The translations under genes and the position numbers were made by a program. DNA of 64,000 bases from Streptomyces lunaelactis (GTDB taxonomy: Bacteria; Actinomycetota; Actinomycetes; Streptomycetales; Streptomycetaceae). Shown one piece after another: positions 22,792 through 32,317 of the stretch; the stretch's first letter is position 1, and each line of letters begins with the position of its first letter. The notes below the pieces were generated by a model. That model was given only the letters and a program-made list of their open reading frames with translations, did not search any database and was not told where the DNA came from. Where the stretch lies: contig NZ_CP026304.1 of assembly GCF_003054555.1 (NCBI RefSeq), positions 3,844,001 through 3,908,000 on the forward strand, given 5' to 3'.

Positions 22792-23517
22792 CAGGCGCTC
22801 GACCCGCCACCCCTCCTCCGTACGCACATACCGCAGCCGGTCGTGCAGCCGGTTCTCGTGGCCCTGCCAGAACTCCATCTCTTCCGGCACGACCCGGAAG
22901 CCGCCCCACTCCGGCGGCGCCGGGACCTGTTCGCCCTCGGGGTAGCGGGTCGCCAACTTCTCGTACGTGCCCAGCAGTTCCTCGCGGGAGGCGATCACCG
23001 AGGACTGTTCGCTGGCCCAGGCGCCGAGCTGGGAGCCGTGCGGGCGGGTGCGGAAGTACGCGGCTGTCTCGTCGCGGCCGATGCGCGACGCCGTGCCGGT
23101 GACGATGACCTGGCGGGCCAGGCCGTGCCAGGGGAAGAGCAGGGAGATGTGCGGGTTCGCCGCGAGTTCCCGGCCCTTGCGGGAGGTGTAGTTGGTGTAG
23201 AAGACGAAGCCTCGTCCGTCGTACTGCTTCAGCAGCACGGTGCGCGAGGAGGGGCGGCCGTCGGGTGTGGCCGTGGAGACGATCATGGCGTTCGGTTCGT
23301 GCAGTCCGCCGGAGGCGGCGTCCTTGAACCAGCGGGCGAACTGGTCCATGGGCGCGGGGGCCAGTTCCGTCTCCAGGAGCGCGGTGGAGCGGTACTGCTC
23401 GCGCATCACGGCGGGATCGTGGGAAGCGGAATCCACGGCATCGTCCGACGCGACGGAATGAACGGATTCAGGGGTCGGGACGGTGAGATCCGAGTTCGGT
23501 GCGGCGTTGTCGGTCAC
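22783..23517 (-). CDS. pdxH: Pyridoxamine 5'-phosphate oxidase
   Basis: This 244-residue FMN enzyme oxidises pyridoxine/pyridoxamine 5'-phosphate to PLP. Signatures are [36 protein letters not shown] and the C-terminal RLHDRLRY with the phosphate-binding Arg/His. The GTG start at 23517 yields about 35 extra disordered N-terminal residues compared with minimal PdxH. An in-frame ATG within this segment (codon MREQYRST) could be the real start of the core. The 3' end overlaps the convergent HxlR-peroxiredoxin gene by 9 bp, inside its repeat. Confidence 0.94.
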   Translation of the reverse strand: MTDNAAPNSDLTVPTPESVHSVASDDAVDSASHDPAVMREQYRSTALLETELAPAPMDQFARWFKDAASGGLHEPNAMIVSTATPDGRPSSRTVLLKQYDGRGFVFYTNYTSRKGRELAANPHISLLFPWHGLARQVIVTGTASRIGRDETAAYFRTRPHGSQLGAWASEQSSVIASREELLGTYEKLATRYPEGEQVPAPPEWGGFRVVPEEMEFWQGHENRLHDRLRYVRTEEGWRVERLSP

Positions 23518-23775
23518 GGGGCCATCCTGCCGCAGCGACTGAGTTTGCCCGGCACTGAGTGCCCTTAACCGTCCCCGGCCGAAATGGGGCACTGTGCCGG
23601 ATGTCACGCTTCCCCGCATCAGCCGGACCCGCCAAAATATTGGGTCGGGCCACTGTGGCCTCCTTACAGCAGGGGATATCGTGCCTGCCTTCCCGGCGGT
23701 TGGGTGACGACCTGCCGTACGGGGCATCACCGGGGTGAGACCCGCACTGTCGTACGCATCTTGAGGAGCCGCATG

Positions 23776-24876
23776 ATGTCCGACTTCGTACCTGGACTCG
23801 AGGGAGTCGTCGCGTTCGAGACGGAGATCGCCGAACCGGACAAGGAGGGCGGCTCGCTCCGCTACCGGGGCGTCGATATCGAGGATCTCGTGGGCCATGT
23901 CTCCTTCGGGAATGTGTGGGGCCTGCTCGTCGACGGCGCCTTCAACCCCGGTCTGCCGGCCGCCGAGCCTTTCCCGATCCCGGTGCACTCCGGTGACATC
24001 CGGGTCGATGTGCAGTCGGCGCTTGCGATGCTCGCGCCGGTGTGGGGTCTGAAGCCGCTGCTCGACATCGATGAGGCGCGGGCTCGTGACGATCTTGCGC
24101 GGGCCGCGGTGATGGCGCTGTCGTACGTGGCCCAGTCGGCGCGCGGCCAGGGGCTGCCGATGGTTCCGCAGCAGGAGATCGACAAGGCGACGTCCGTCGT
24201 CGAGCGCTTCATGATCCGCTGGCGCGGGGAGCCGGACCCGCGGCACGTCAAGGCTGTGGACGCGTACTGGACGTCGGCCGCCGAGCACGGCATGAACGCG
24301 TCGACGTTCACGGCACGGGTGATCGCCTCCACGGGCGCGGATGTCGCCGCGGCTCTCTCGGGTGCGGTCGGTGCCATGTCCGGGCCGCTGCACGGCGGTG
24401 CGCCCTCCCGTGTTCTCGGCATGATCGAGGAGATCGAGCGGACCGGCGACGCGACGGCGTATGTGAAGCGCGCCCTGGACAAGGGCGAGCGGCTGATGGG
24501 CTTCGGGCACCGGGTCTACCGGGCCGAGGACCCGCGGGCGCGCGTGCTGCGGCGTACGGCGAAGGAGCTGGACGCGCCGCGCTTCGAGGTGGCGGAGGCG
24601 CTGGAGAAGGCGGCTCTGGAGGAGCTGCACAACCGCCGCCCGGACCGTGTCCTGGCGACGAACGTGGAGTTCTGGGCGGCGATCATGCTGGACTTCGCGG
24701 AGGTTCCGGCGCACATGTTCACGTCGATGTTCACCTGTGCCCGTACGGCGGGCTGGTCGGCGCACATCCTTGAGCAGAAGCGCACGGGCCGGCTGGTGCG
24801 GCCGTCGGCGCGGTACGTCGGGCCGGGGACGCGGGACCCGCGCGAGATCAGCGGTTACGACGACATCGCGGACTGA
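23776..24876 (+). CDS. Citrate synthase 2 (CitA-type)
   Basis: This 366-residue citrate synthase condenses oxaloacetate and acetyl-CoA (or a related acyl-CoA). Active-site regions are present: [13 protein letters not shown] (His), [15 protein letters not shown] (His and substrate Arg) and a C-terminal segment ending [15 protein letters not shown]. Two ATGs are adjacent (23773 and 23776). The second is chosen because GAGGAG lies 7 bases before it and [12 protein letters not shown] is the family N-terminus. This is the shorter second citrate synthase of Streptomyces, so a methylcitrate-type side activity is possible. It is divergent from pdxH, and a terminator follows. Confidence 0.93.
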   Translation: MSDFVPGLEGVVAFETEIAEPDKEGGSLRYRGVDIEDLVGHVSFGNVWGLLVDGAFNPGLPAAEPFPIPVHSGDIRVDVQSALAMLAPVWGLKPLLDIDEARARDDLARAAVMALSYVAQSARGQGLPMVPQQEIDKATSVVERFMIRWRGEPDPRHVKAVDAYWTSAAEHGMNASTFTARVIASTGADVAAALSGAVGAMSGPLHGGAPSRVLGMIEEIERTGDATAYVKRALDKGERLMGFGHRVYRAEDPRARVLRRTAKELDAPRFEVAEALEKAALEELHNRRPDRVLATNVEFWAAIMLDFAEVPAHMFTSMFTCARTAGWSAHILEQKRTGRLVRPSARYVGPGTRDPREISGYDDIAD

Positions 24877-24902
24877 CCTCGCCCCGTAACCACGGCTGCG
24901 GT

Positions 24903-24940
24903 ACGGCGCCGCTCCCGGTCGACGGGCGCGGCGCCGTTTC
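24903..24940 (+). terminator. Terminator of the citrate synthase gene
   Basis: Perfect 10-bp arms ACGGCGCCGC (24903-24912) and GCGGCGCCGT (24928-24937), followed by TTT, 26 bp after the stop codon. It may also serve the convergent oxygenase gene. Confidence 0.75.
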
Positions 24941-24971
24941 GCGTGCGCTCAGGCCCTTGCGCTCAGGCCCT

Positions 24972-25017
24972 TGCGCCCTCACGCCGGGACGACCCGTGCG
25001 CCCTCACGCCGGGACGA
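24972..25017. repeat. Tandem duplication across the oxygenase stop codon
   Basis: TGCGCCCTCACGCCGGGACGA occurs twice with a 25-bp period (24972-24992, 24997-25017). Next to it, TGCGCTCAGGCCCT is also doubled with a 15-bp period near 24944-24972. The right-hand copy contains the stop and last codons of the oxygenase gene. Confidence 0.8.
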
Positions 25018-26011
25018 GCAGCCCCTTGTGGTGGCGGGCCGCCACCTGGGGGTGGGCCCGCAGCCAGCCCTTGAGCTCGTTGCGGCCGTACTCGGCGAAG
25101 AGCGGGTTGGCCGGGTCGGCGGTGACGCCGGGCGCGTCCGACGCGTGCGGGAAGGGCAGCGGGGCGATCCGGGCGTCCAGGCGCGGGTTGTAGAAGAACG
25201 GCACGGAGTAGCGCTCGGTGGCCCCGGCCGGGCTGACCACACGGTGGTTGGTGGCCAGCAGATAGCCGTTGGTGGCGACTTCGAGCAGCTCGCCGAGGTT
25301 GACGACGAAGGCGCCGGGGATCGGCGGCACCTCGTGGAAGAGGCCGTCGCCGCGCTGGACCTGGAGGCCGCCTATCTGGTCCTGGTGGAGCAGGGTGAGG
25401 AAGCCGTAGTCCTTGTGGGCGCCGACGCCCTGGTCGCTGCCGTCGCCCGCGCTGCCGGGGTAGCGGACCAGCTTGAGGTGCAGATGGGGCCGGTCGGCGA
25501 AGATCTCGTCGTAGAAGTCCGGGGGCGCGCCGATGGCGGCGAGCAGCTCGTGCAGCAGCTTGTGCGCGACGGCGCTGAGCCGGTCGGTCCAGCCGAGTGC
25601 GGCGGTTCTGAGAGCGGGGAGGGCGTCCGGCCACTGGTTGGGGCCTTCGAGCCACCAGTACTCGGGCTCGCCGGGGCCGGGGACGTGGGCGGGGCGTTCG
25701 GCGCCGATGTCGAGCTGGTCGCGCCAGTCTCGGCTGCCGCCGGTGCGTTCGTCGCCGGTGCGTGTGTAGCCCCGGAAGTGGGGCGAGTTGAGGTTGGAGA
25801 CGGCGAGCCTGTCGGCCTCGGGGAGCGCGAAGAAGGCCTGCATGGCTCCGGTGAGTGCGGCGGTCTCGGCCGTGCTGACGCCGTGCCCGGTGAGCTGGAA
25901 GAAGCCGACGTCGTGGGCGGCGCTGTGGAGCTGCGCGTGGAGCAGCGCGCGGGCCTGGGGGCCGCGGTCGGCTGCGGAGAGGTCGATGACGGGGAGCTGC
26001 AGGTACGACAT
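25004..26011 (-). CDS. 2-oxoglutarate/Fe(II) oxygenase, isopenicillin-N-synthase-like
   Basis: This 335-residue non-heme iron oxygenase has an N-terminal DIOX_N region (PVIDLSAADRG, AHDVGFFQLTGHGVS). Its jelly-roll core has the facial triad H-x-D...H in GAHKDYGFLTLL and ATNHRVVSP, plus the co-substrate Arg/Ser motif RYSVPFFYNP. It probably hydroxylates or desaturates a small metabolite; the substrate is not evident. It lies 253 bp downstream of the TetR gene that ends the acyl-CoA operon, on the same strand, and may be independently transcribed. It converges with citrate synthase. Confidence 0.88.
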   Translation of the reverse strand: MSYLQLPVIDLSAADRGPQARALLHAQLHSAAHDVGFFQLTGHGVSTAETAALTGAMQAFFALPEADRLAVSNLNSPHFRGYTRTGDERTGGSRDWRDQLDIGAERPAHVPGPGEPEYWWLEGPNQWPDALPALRTAALGWTDRLSAVAHKLLHELLAAIGAPPDFYDEIFADRPHLHLKLVRYPGSAGDGSDQGVGAHKDYGFLTLLHQDQIGGLQVQRGDGLFHEVPPIPGAFVVNLGELLEVATNGYLLATNHRVVSPAGATERYSVPFFYNPRLDARIAPLPFPHASDAPGVTADPANPLFAEYGRNELKGWLRAHPQVAARHHKGLLVPA

Positions 26012-26264
26012 GGGTACGTCCGCTGGGTGTGGCCCGGCCGCCGCTCCCGGCGATGGCCGGGTACGCGTACCGCCGACGGGCCGCCTGGGTGGGGCGGAGC
26101 CGGTGGGGTGGGGATGGGGGGCTGGCGTCAGGCGGAGCGCCGACAGCCCATGCTCGTGACGCGGACGTAGTCCACGTGGCGGCGGCGTACAAGCAGAAGC
26201 ATTGGCCCAGGATACTGCGGGGCGGCCAGGAGGGTAGTGGCCCGCGCCACAACGGGCGAAACGG

Positions 26265-26897
26265 TCACCCCAGGTCCTTGGGCCGTCGGTCCTTCCGCCC
26301 CTGGTCCTTCAGCGCCTCCTCGACGAGTGCCTCCTCGACGAGCGCCCCCCACTGCGCCACCACCCGGTCCCTCCGCGCGGCGTCGTCCGTGAGGAGGTTG
26401 GCGAGGCCCAGGCCGCGGGCCATGTCGAGCAGGCCCTGGACCGTTTCGCGTACGCCGGGGCGTGACTCGTCCGCGTTCAGCAGCTGGACGGCGATGCGGT
26501 GGGTCTCGCGGCCTACCCGGGCCTCCAGCTCCGTGACACGGGACCGGAGCTGCTCCTCGTTGGAGGCGGCGACCCACAGATGCAGGGCCGCCCGGAACAG
26601 CGGCCCGGTGTAGAGGTCGACGAGGGCCGCGACGACCGCCGTACGGTCCTGGGTCGGGAGGGCCCGCAGCGCCTGTGAGCGCTCCTCCGCGACGTACTCC
26701 ACCGCCGCCGTGAACAGGTCCTCCCTGGTCGGGAAGTGGTGCTGCGCCGCTCCCCGCGAGACTCCGGCCCGCTCGGCGACCGCCGAGACGGTCGAGCCCG
26801 CCCAGCCGTGTTCGGCGAGGCAGCCCACCGCGGCCTCGAGGAGCCGCTGCCGGGTGACCCGGCTGCGGTCCTGCTTCGGAGGGGTCACAACACCCAT
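26265..26897 (-). CDS. TetR-family regulator of the acyl-CoA operon
   Basis: This is a 210-residue TetR repressor. The HTH lies at about 12-60 (RQRLLEAAVGCLAEHGWAGS, then TVSAVAERAGVSRGAAQHHF). The C-terminal ligand domain is alpha-helical. Its start overlaps the end of the enoyl-CoA hydratase gene by 13 bp, so it is the last gene of the eight-gene operon and is probably co-transcribed. Its best candidate site is the perfect palindrome at 36459-36476 before the first gene, giving autoregulation with an acyl-CoA inducer. That pairing is inference. Confidence 0.88.
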   Translation of the reverse strand: MGVVTPPKQDRSRVTRQRLLEAAVGCLAEHGWAGSTVSAVAERAGVSRGAAQHHFPTREDLFTAAVEYVAEERSQALRALPTQDRTAVVAALVDLYTGPLFRAALHLWVAASNEEQLRSRVTELEARVGRETHRIAVQLLNADESRPGVRETVQGLLDMARGLGLANLLTDDAARRDRVVAQWGALVEEALVEEALKDQGRKDRRPKDLG

Positions 26898-27619
26898 GCG
26901 GGGTCCCGTCGTTCGAGGAAGGCCGTCATGCCCTCGCGTGCCTCCGGCGACGCGAAGAGCGAGGCCGAGCGCTGGACCAGGTCTTCGGCGTCCCGGTCGA
27001 ACGTCTCGAGCACTCTGGCCGCGAGCAGCTCCTTCGATGCTGCCAGGCCCTGCGCGGACGCCTTGCGCAGCCCCTCGATTACGGGGCCGAGCGCGGCGTC
27101 CACATCGTCGGCGGCGAGCGTGAGCAGTCCGATACGGGCCGCCTCCGCCGCGTCGAAGCGCTCCCCGGTGAGGTAGTAGCGCTCGGCCGCTCGCGGGTCC
27201 ATGCGCTCCAGCAGCGGCAGCGAGATCACGGCGGGCGCGACCCCGATGCGTACCTCGGTGAAGGCGAAGTCGGAGGCGCTCGACGCGGCCGCGATGTCGC
27301 AGGCGCCGAGGAGCCCGAGGCCCCCGGCCCGTACATGGCCGGTGACGCGGGCCACGACGGGCTTGGGCAGCGTGACGATCTGCCGCAGCAGTGCGACGAA
27401 GGTGTACGGATTGGGCGGGGCTTTCAGATCGGCGCCCGCGCTGAAGGTCGACCCGGTGTGGGTGAGGACGACGGCCCGTACGGAGTCGTCCTTGGCGCAG
27501 TCGGTCAGCGCCTGGGCCAGCTCGCCGACGAGCCGCGCCGACAGGGCGTTGCGGTTCGCCGGCGAGTCCAGCGTCAGGGTGGTGATGCCGCGCTCGTGTG
27601 CCGTGCCGAGAATCGTCAC
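26885..27619 (-). CDS. Enoyl-CoA hydratase/isomerase family protein
   Basis: This 244-residue crotonase-fold protein has the oxyanion segment FSAGADLKAPP and the second segment HVRAGGLGLLGACDIA. The second catalytic Glu is kept in FAFTEVRIG, but the position of the first (GGGCE in classic hydratases) is Gly here. Single-Glu crotonases include several hydratases and isomerases, so the exact reaction is open. It overlaps the ligase gene by 4 bases and the TetR gene by 13, and sits in the acyl-CoA operon. A hydration step on a branched unsaturated acyl-CoA is the likely role. Confidence 0.88.
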   Translation of the reverse strand: MTILGTAHERGITTLTLDSPANRNALSARLVGELAQALTDCAKDDSVRAVVLTHTGSTFSAGADLKAPPNPYTFVALLRQIVTLPKPVVARVTGHVRAGGLGLLGACDIAAASSASDFAFTEVRIGVAPAVISLPLLERMDPRAAERYYLTGERFDAAEAARIGLLTLAADDVDAALGPVIEGLRKASAQGLAASKELLAARVLETFDRDAEDLVQRSASLFASPEAREGMTAFLERRDPAWVL

Positions 27620-29205
27620 GTGTTCTCCTTTTCCCGGTCCCTCAGTTCACGCCTGAGGATCTTCCCCGAGGCGGCGCGCGGCACGCCGCCGATGAACTCG
27701 ACACGGCGGACCTTCTTGTACGGCGCGACGCGTTCGGCGACGTAGGCGAGGATCTCGTCCTCGGTGAGATTCTCGGCGGCCTGCTGCCGTACGACGTACG
27801 CCTTGGGGATCTCGTTGCCGTCCGCGTCGTACACCCCGATCACCGCCGCGTCCGCGATGCCTTCGTGGGTGAGCAGCAGCGCCTCCAGCTCGGCGGGGGC
27901 GACCTGGAAGCCCTTGTACTTGATGAGTTCCTTGACCCGGTCGACGACGAACAGCCAGCCGTCGGCGTCGACGCGCCCGATGTCGCCGGTGTGCACCCAG
28001 CCGTCGGCGTCGATCATGTCGGCGGTGGCTTCGGGGCGGCCGAGGTAGCCCTTCATCACCTGCGGGCCGCGGATCGCGACCTCGCCCTCCTCGCCGATGC
28101 CGGCGTCCTTGCCGGGGTCGTCGATGGAGAGGATCCGCATCTCGGTGTTCGGCAGGAGCTGTCCCACGGCTCCCGGCGGCGGGTTCGTCGCGGCGAGCGG
28201 CACGACGTGGGTGCCGGGCGAGAGTTCCGTCATGCCGTACGCCTGGCGCACCGGCGGGAGTCCGAGCCGGGCCGAACATGCCTGTCCCAGGCGGGCGTCG
28301 AGCGGGGCGGCGGCGCTGACGATGTACTCGAGCGAGGACAGGTCGTACTGGGCGACGGCCGGGTGCTTGGCGAGGGCGAGGACGATCGGCGGGGCGACGT
28401 AGAGGCCGTTGATGCGGTGTTTCTCGATCGCCGCGAGGAAGGTGTCGAGCTCGAAGCGGGGCAGTACGACGACGGTGGCGCCGTGACTCAGCGGGGCGTT
28501 CATCAGGGCGGTGAGGCCGTAGATGTGGAAGAACGGCAGCACGGCGAGGATCCGGTCGCCGGGGCCCATCGGGATCACCGGGGCGAGCTGCGCGAGGTTG
28601 GTGGCGATGGAGCGGTGGGTGAGCATCACGCCCTTGGGTACTCCGGTGGTGCCCGAGGAGTACGGCAGGGCGGCGATGTCCTCGGACGGGTCGATGGCGA
28701 TGTCCGGCTCGGGTGCGGTCGAGCCGAGCAGGTCGAGGATGCTGACATGCCCCTCCGCGCGGTCGCAGACGAATATCTCCTCGATGCCGGAGACGAGCCC
28801 GGCGGCCCTGCGGGCGGCCTCGAGGAGCGGTGAGACGGTGACGATCCAGCGGGCGGAGGAGTCGCGGAGCTGCTTGGCGAACTCCTCCGCGGTGGAGAGC
28901 GGATGGACGGTGGTGACGGAGGCGCCGGCGCGGGTCGCCCCGTAGAAGACGGCGGGGTAGGCGACGGTGTTGGGGCTGTGCAGGGCGAGGACGTCGCCCT
29001 TGCGCAGGCCCGCGCCGGCGAGGCCGGCGGCGATGCGCCGGTGGGAGGCGTCGAGCTGGGCGTAGCTGACGGTGGTGCCGTTCACGCCGTCGACGAGGGC
29101 GATCGTGTCGCCGAACTCGGCGGCACGGCCGAGCACGGTCTCGTGGATCGGCCGGTTGTCGGCCGGGACATCCGCGTACTGGCTGTAGAACACCGTTCCA
29201 GGCAT
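27616..29205 (-). CDS. Acyl-CoA ligase, 4-coumarate-CoA ligase-like
   Basis: This 529-residue member of the adenylate-forming family activates a carboxylic acid as acyl-AMP and then acyl-CoA. Motifs are YSSGTTGVPKGVMLTHR (phosphate loop), a QAYGMTELSPGTH region, GWVHTGDIGRVD and VKELIKYKGFQV with the C-terminal catalytic Lys in GKILRR. It is in the acyl-CoA operon, so it likely performs the entry step. Annotation as 4-coumarate ligase reflects family similarity only; an isoprenoid or branched fatty acid is a better fit to the neighbours. Confidence 0.92.
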   Translation of the reverse strand: MPGTVFYSQYADVPADNRPIHETVLGRAAEFGDTIALVDGVNGTTVSYAQLDASHRRIAAGLAGAGLRKGDVLALHSPNTVAYPAVFYGATRAGASVTTVHPLSTAEEFAKQLRDSSARWIVTVSPLLEAARRAAGLVSGIEEIFVCDRAEGHVSILDLLGSTAPEPDIAIDPSEDIAALPYSSGTTGVPKGVMLTHRSIATNLAQLAPVIPMGPGDRILAVLPFFHIYGLTALMNAPLSHGATVVVLPRFELDTFLAAIEKHRINGLYVAPPIVLALAKHPAVAQYDLSSLEYIVSAAAPLDARLGQACSARLGLPPVRQAYGMTELSPGTHVVPLAATNPPPGAVGQLLPNTEMRILSIDDPGKDAGIGEEGEVAIRGPQVMKGYLGRPEATADMIDADGWVHTGDIGRVDADGWLFVVDRVKELIKYKGFQVAPAELEALLLTHEGIADAAVIGVYDADGNEIPKAYVVRQQAAENLTEDEILAYVAERVAPYKKVRRVEFIGGVPRAASGKILRRELRDREKENT

Positions 29206-29248
29206 GGTCGGCCCCCTCGCAGTGTGTGGACGGCCAGGGTCTCCCGTG

Positions 29249-30376
29249 TCAGTACGACTTGGGGAGACCCAGGGACTGGTGGGATACGTAGTTGAGGATC
29301 ATCTCCCTGCTGACCGGGGCGATCTGGGCGACGCGGGCGGCGGTGATCAGGGACGCGAGGCCGTACTCGCGGGTGAGGCCGTTGCCGCCGAGGGTGTGGA
29401 CGGACTGGTCGACGGCCCTGACGCAGGCCTCACCGGCGGCGTACTTGGCCATGTTGGCGGCCTCACCAGCGCCGGTGTCGTCGCCGGCGTCGTAGAGGGC
29501 GGCTGCTTTCTGCATCATCAGGCGGGCGAGTTCGAGCTCGATGTGGGCCTGGGCGAGGGGGTGGGCGATGGCCTGGTGCGCGCCGATGGGGTCTTTCCAG
29601 ACCTGGCGGGTCTTCGCGTAGCCGACCGCCTTCGCGAGCGCGTACCTGCCCATGCCGATGGCGAAGGCGGCGGTCATGATGCGCTCGGGGTTGAGCCCTG
29701 CGAAGAGCTGGAGGAGACCCGCGTCCTCGTCGCCGACGAGGGCGTCGTCGGGGAGGCGTACGTCGTCGAGGACGAGCTCGAACTGCTTCTCCTGGGCATG
29801 GAGTTCCATGTCGATCTGCGAGCGCTGGAAGCCGGGGGCGTCGCGGGGGACGATGAACAGGCAGGGCTTGAGCCTGCCGCTTCGTGCGTCCTCGGTGCGC
29901 CCGACGATGAGGGTGGCGTCGGCGATGTCGACGCCGGAGATGAAGACCTTGCGCCCGTTGAGGATCCAGCCGTCCTCGGTCCTGCGGGCGGTGGTGGTGA
30001 TGCGGTGGGAGTTCGACCCGGCGTCGGGCTCGGTGATGCCGAAAGCCATGGTGCGGGTGCCGTCGGCGAGCCCTGGGAGCCATTGCTCTTTCTGGCCGTC
30101 CGTGCCGAAGCGGGCGATGACGGTGCCGCAGATGGCGGGCGAGACGACCATCATGAGGAGCGGGCAGCCGGCTGCTCCCAACTCCTCCAGAACGATGGAG
30201 AGTTCCGCCATGCCACCGCCTCCGCCGCCGTGCTCCTCGGGGAGGTTGACACCGAGGTAGCCGAGCTTGGCGGCCTCGGCCCAGAGTTCTTCGCGTACGT
30301 ATCCGCGGCCGTGCCGGTGCCCGAGGGCGGCGACGGCGGCGCGCAGGGCGGTGTGCTCGTGGCTCTCGATGTTCAT
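29249..30376 (-). CDS. Acyl-CoA dehydrogenase
   Basis: This 375-residue FAD flavoprotein has the family signatures FGITEPDAGSNSHRITTTAR, a KVFISGVDIAD FAD/substrate region and the C-terminal LGGNGLTREYGLASL, which carries a plausible catalytic Glu. It introduces the alpha-beta double bond in the acyl-CoA made by the operon's ligase. Its start overlaps the biotin carboxylase stop (ATGA). The gap to the ligase gene is 43 bp. Chain specificity is unknown; position and partners suggest a methyl-branched or isoprenoid substrate. Confidence 0.92.
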   Translation of the reverse strand: MNIESHEHTALRAAVAALGHRHGRGYVREELWAEAAKLGYLGVNLPEEHGGGGGGMAELSIVLEELGAAGCPLLMMVVSPAICGTVIARFGTDGQKEQWLPGLADGTRTMAFGITEPDAGSNSHRITTTARRTEDGWILNGRKVFISGVDIADATLIVGRTEDARSGRLKPCLFIVPRDAPGFQRSQIDMELHAQEKQFELVLDDVRLPDDALVGDEDAGLLQLFAGLNPERIMTAAFAIGMGRYALAKAVGYAKTRQVWKDPIGAHQAIAHPLAQAHIELELARLMMQKAAALYDAGDDTGAGEAANMAKYAAGEACVRAVDQSVHTLGGNGLTREYGLASLITAARVAQIAPVSREMILNYVSHQSLGLPKSY

Positions 30377-32310
30377 GACGCGGAGTCCTCCTCCTGTACG
30401 ACGGCGAGCAGGGCGCCGACCTCGACCTGACGGCCGGGTACGGCGTGGAGCGCGGTGAGGATGCCGGAGGCCGGCGAGACGATGCGGTGCTCCATCTTCA
30501 TGGCCTCCAGCCAGACGAGCGGCTGCCCCTGGGTAACCCGGACGCCTTCGCCGAGCCCGTCGCCGACCCGTACGACGGTCCCGGGCATGGGCGCGAGCAG
30601 CGACCCGGGCAGGGCCCTGTCCTGGGGATCGGCGAACCGGGGCCGGGCGGTGAGCGTGCAGGTGCCGAGGGGGCTGTCGACGTACACCTGATCGCCATGG
30701 GCGGTGATGCCGAAGTTCCGTACGACGCCGTCGAGTTCGAGGCGTACGCGATCGGGCGCGACGTCGACGACGCGGAGCCCTGCCACATCCTCGACGACGT
30801 ACCCGTCCCGGCCCGCCCGGTACCGGACCTCGTGCTCGCCGTAGACCTTGAGCTGGGGCTGCGATGCCACATTGCGCCACCCGCCGAAGCGCCCACCGCG
30901 GGAGGCGGCATCGGCGAGGGCGGCGGCGACGGCCGCGTACCGCTCGCCGTCGCCGGGGACCGTGAGCGCGTCGAGGTTGCGCTCGTAGAACCCGGTGTCG
31001 AGCTGGGCGCCGGTGAACTCGGGGTGCTCCAGGGACCGTACGAGCAGCTCCCGATTGGTGACGGGCCCGTGCACGCGGGCCCGCCGCAGGGCATGCGCGA
31101 GCCGCCGCACGGCTTCGTGGCGGGTGGGAGCCCAGGCGATGACCTTGGCGATCATGGGGTCGTAGTGCACGCCGATGGAGTCCCCGGCGCCGTACCCGGT
31201 GTCCACGCGCACATACGGGGCGGTGTCCACGCGTACCGATGGGGCGCCGTAGCCGGTGTCCGCGCGCAGGCCGGTCGCGGCTCCCGGGACCTCCAGCGCG
31301 TGCAGCACCCCGGTCTGCGGCGTCCACCCCTTCGACGGGTCCTCCGCGTACAGCCGTGCCTCCACGGCGTGCCCGCTCGCCCGCGGCGCGGCCTCCGGGA
31401 GCGCAGCGCCCTCCGCCACGCGCAGTTGCAGCGCCACCAGGTCCAGGCCGAACACCGCTTCCGTGACGGGGTGTTCCACCTGGAGGCGGGTGTTCATCTC
31501 CAGGAAGTGCGCCCTGCCGTCCGGGGAGACCAGGAACTCCACCGTCCCCGCTCCCCGGTAGCCCACCGCCCGCGCCGCCGAGACGGCCGACTCGTGCAGG
31601 TTCTCGACCAGCGACGGCGCAAGGCCCGGCGCCGGGGACTCCTCGATGACCTTCTGGTGCCGGCGCTGCAGCGAGCAGTCGCGCGTCCCCAGCGCCCATA
31701 CCGTGCCGTGCGCGTCCGCCAGGACCTGGACCTCGACATGGCGTCCGCGCTCGATGTACGGCTCCAGGAACACCTCGCCGTCGCCGAAGGCGGACGCCGC
31801 CTCGGACCGGGCCGCCTCCAGCTCCCCCGCGAGGGCGCTCAGCGAACGGACGATGCGCATGCCCCGGCCGCCGCCCCCCGCCGCCGCCTTGACCAGGACC
31901 GGCAGATCCGCCTCGGTCACCTCGGCCAGGGGCGCAAGCCCCATCAGCTCCTTCGCGCGCGTCTTGGACGCCATCGCCTCGATGGCGGACGGCGGGGGCC
32001 CGATCCACACCAGCCCCGCGTCCAGCACCGCCCGTGCGAACTCCGCGTTCTCGGACAGGAACCCGTACCCCGGATGCACCGCATCCGCCCCCGCCGCCAG
32101 CGCCGCCTTCACGATCAGGTCGCCCCGCAGATACGTGTCCGCGGGCGCCGCCCCGGGCAGCCGTACCGCCGCGTCCGCCTCCCGGACGTGAAGCGCCGAA
32201 GCGTCCGCATCCGAGTGGACGGCGACCGTGGAGATGCCCAGCTCACGGCAGGTACGGAAAACCCGGCAGGCGATCTCGCCCCGGTTGGCGACAAGCAGAG
32301 ACTGAATCAT
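30373..32310 (-). CDS. Acyl-CoA carboxylase alpha subunit (biotin carboxylase plus BCCP)
   Basis: This 645-residue subunit has an N-terminal biotin carboxylase (SLLVANRGEIACRVFRTCRE, the GGGGRGM glycine loop, ALGTRDCSLQRRHQKVIEES) and a C-terminal biotinyl domain with EAMKMEH near residue 610. The ATP-grasp lid region before the glycine loop is a little shorter than in typical MccA/AccA. It pairs with the carboxyltransferase gene immediately upstream (7-bp gap). Together they should carboxylate a 3-methylcrotonyl-, geranyl- or propionyl-type CoA. Context with AtuA-like protein favours a branched unsaturated substrate. Confidence 0.93.
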   Translation of the reverse strand: MIQSLLVANRGEIACRVFRTCRELGISTVAVHSDADASALHVREADAAVRLPGAAPADTYLRGDLIVKAALAAGADAVHPGYGFLSENAEFARAVLDAGLVWIGPPPSAIEAMASKTRAKELMGLAPLAEVTEADLPVLVKAAAGGGGRGMRIVRSLSALAGELEAARSEAASAFGDGEVFLEPYIERGRHVEVQVLADAHGTVWALGTRDCSLQRRHQKVIEESPAPGLAPSLVENLHESAVSAARAVGYRGAGTVEFLVSPDGRAHFLEMNTRLQVEHPVTEAVFGLDLVALQLRVAEGAALPEAAPRASGHAVEARLYAEDPSKGWTPQTGVLHALEVPGAATGLRADTGYGAPSVRVDTAPYVRVDTGYGAGDSIGVHYDPMIAKVIAWAPTRHEAVRRLAHALRRARVHGPVTNRELLVRSLEHPEFTGAQLDTGFYERNLDALTVPGDGERYAAVAAALADAASRGGRFGGWRNVASQPQLKVYGEHEVRYRAGRDGYVVEDVAGLRVVDVAPDRVRLELDGVVRNFGITAHGDQVYVDSPLGTCTLTARPRFADPQDRALPGSLLAPMPGTVVRVGDGLGEGVRVTQGQPLVWLEAMKMEHRIVSPASGILTALHAVPGRQVEVGALLAVVQEEDSAS

Positions 32311-32317
32311 CAGGTCC

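Noticed and set aside
29249..32008. Single 919-codon frame covering dehydrogenase and part of the carboxylase
   Set aside because: Only residues from 30376 on match acyl-CoA dehydrogenase; the rest is antisense-frame noise over the biotin carboxylase gene.
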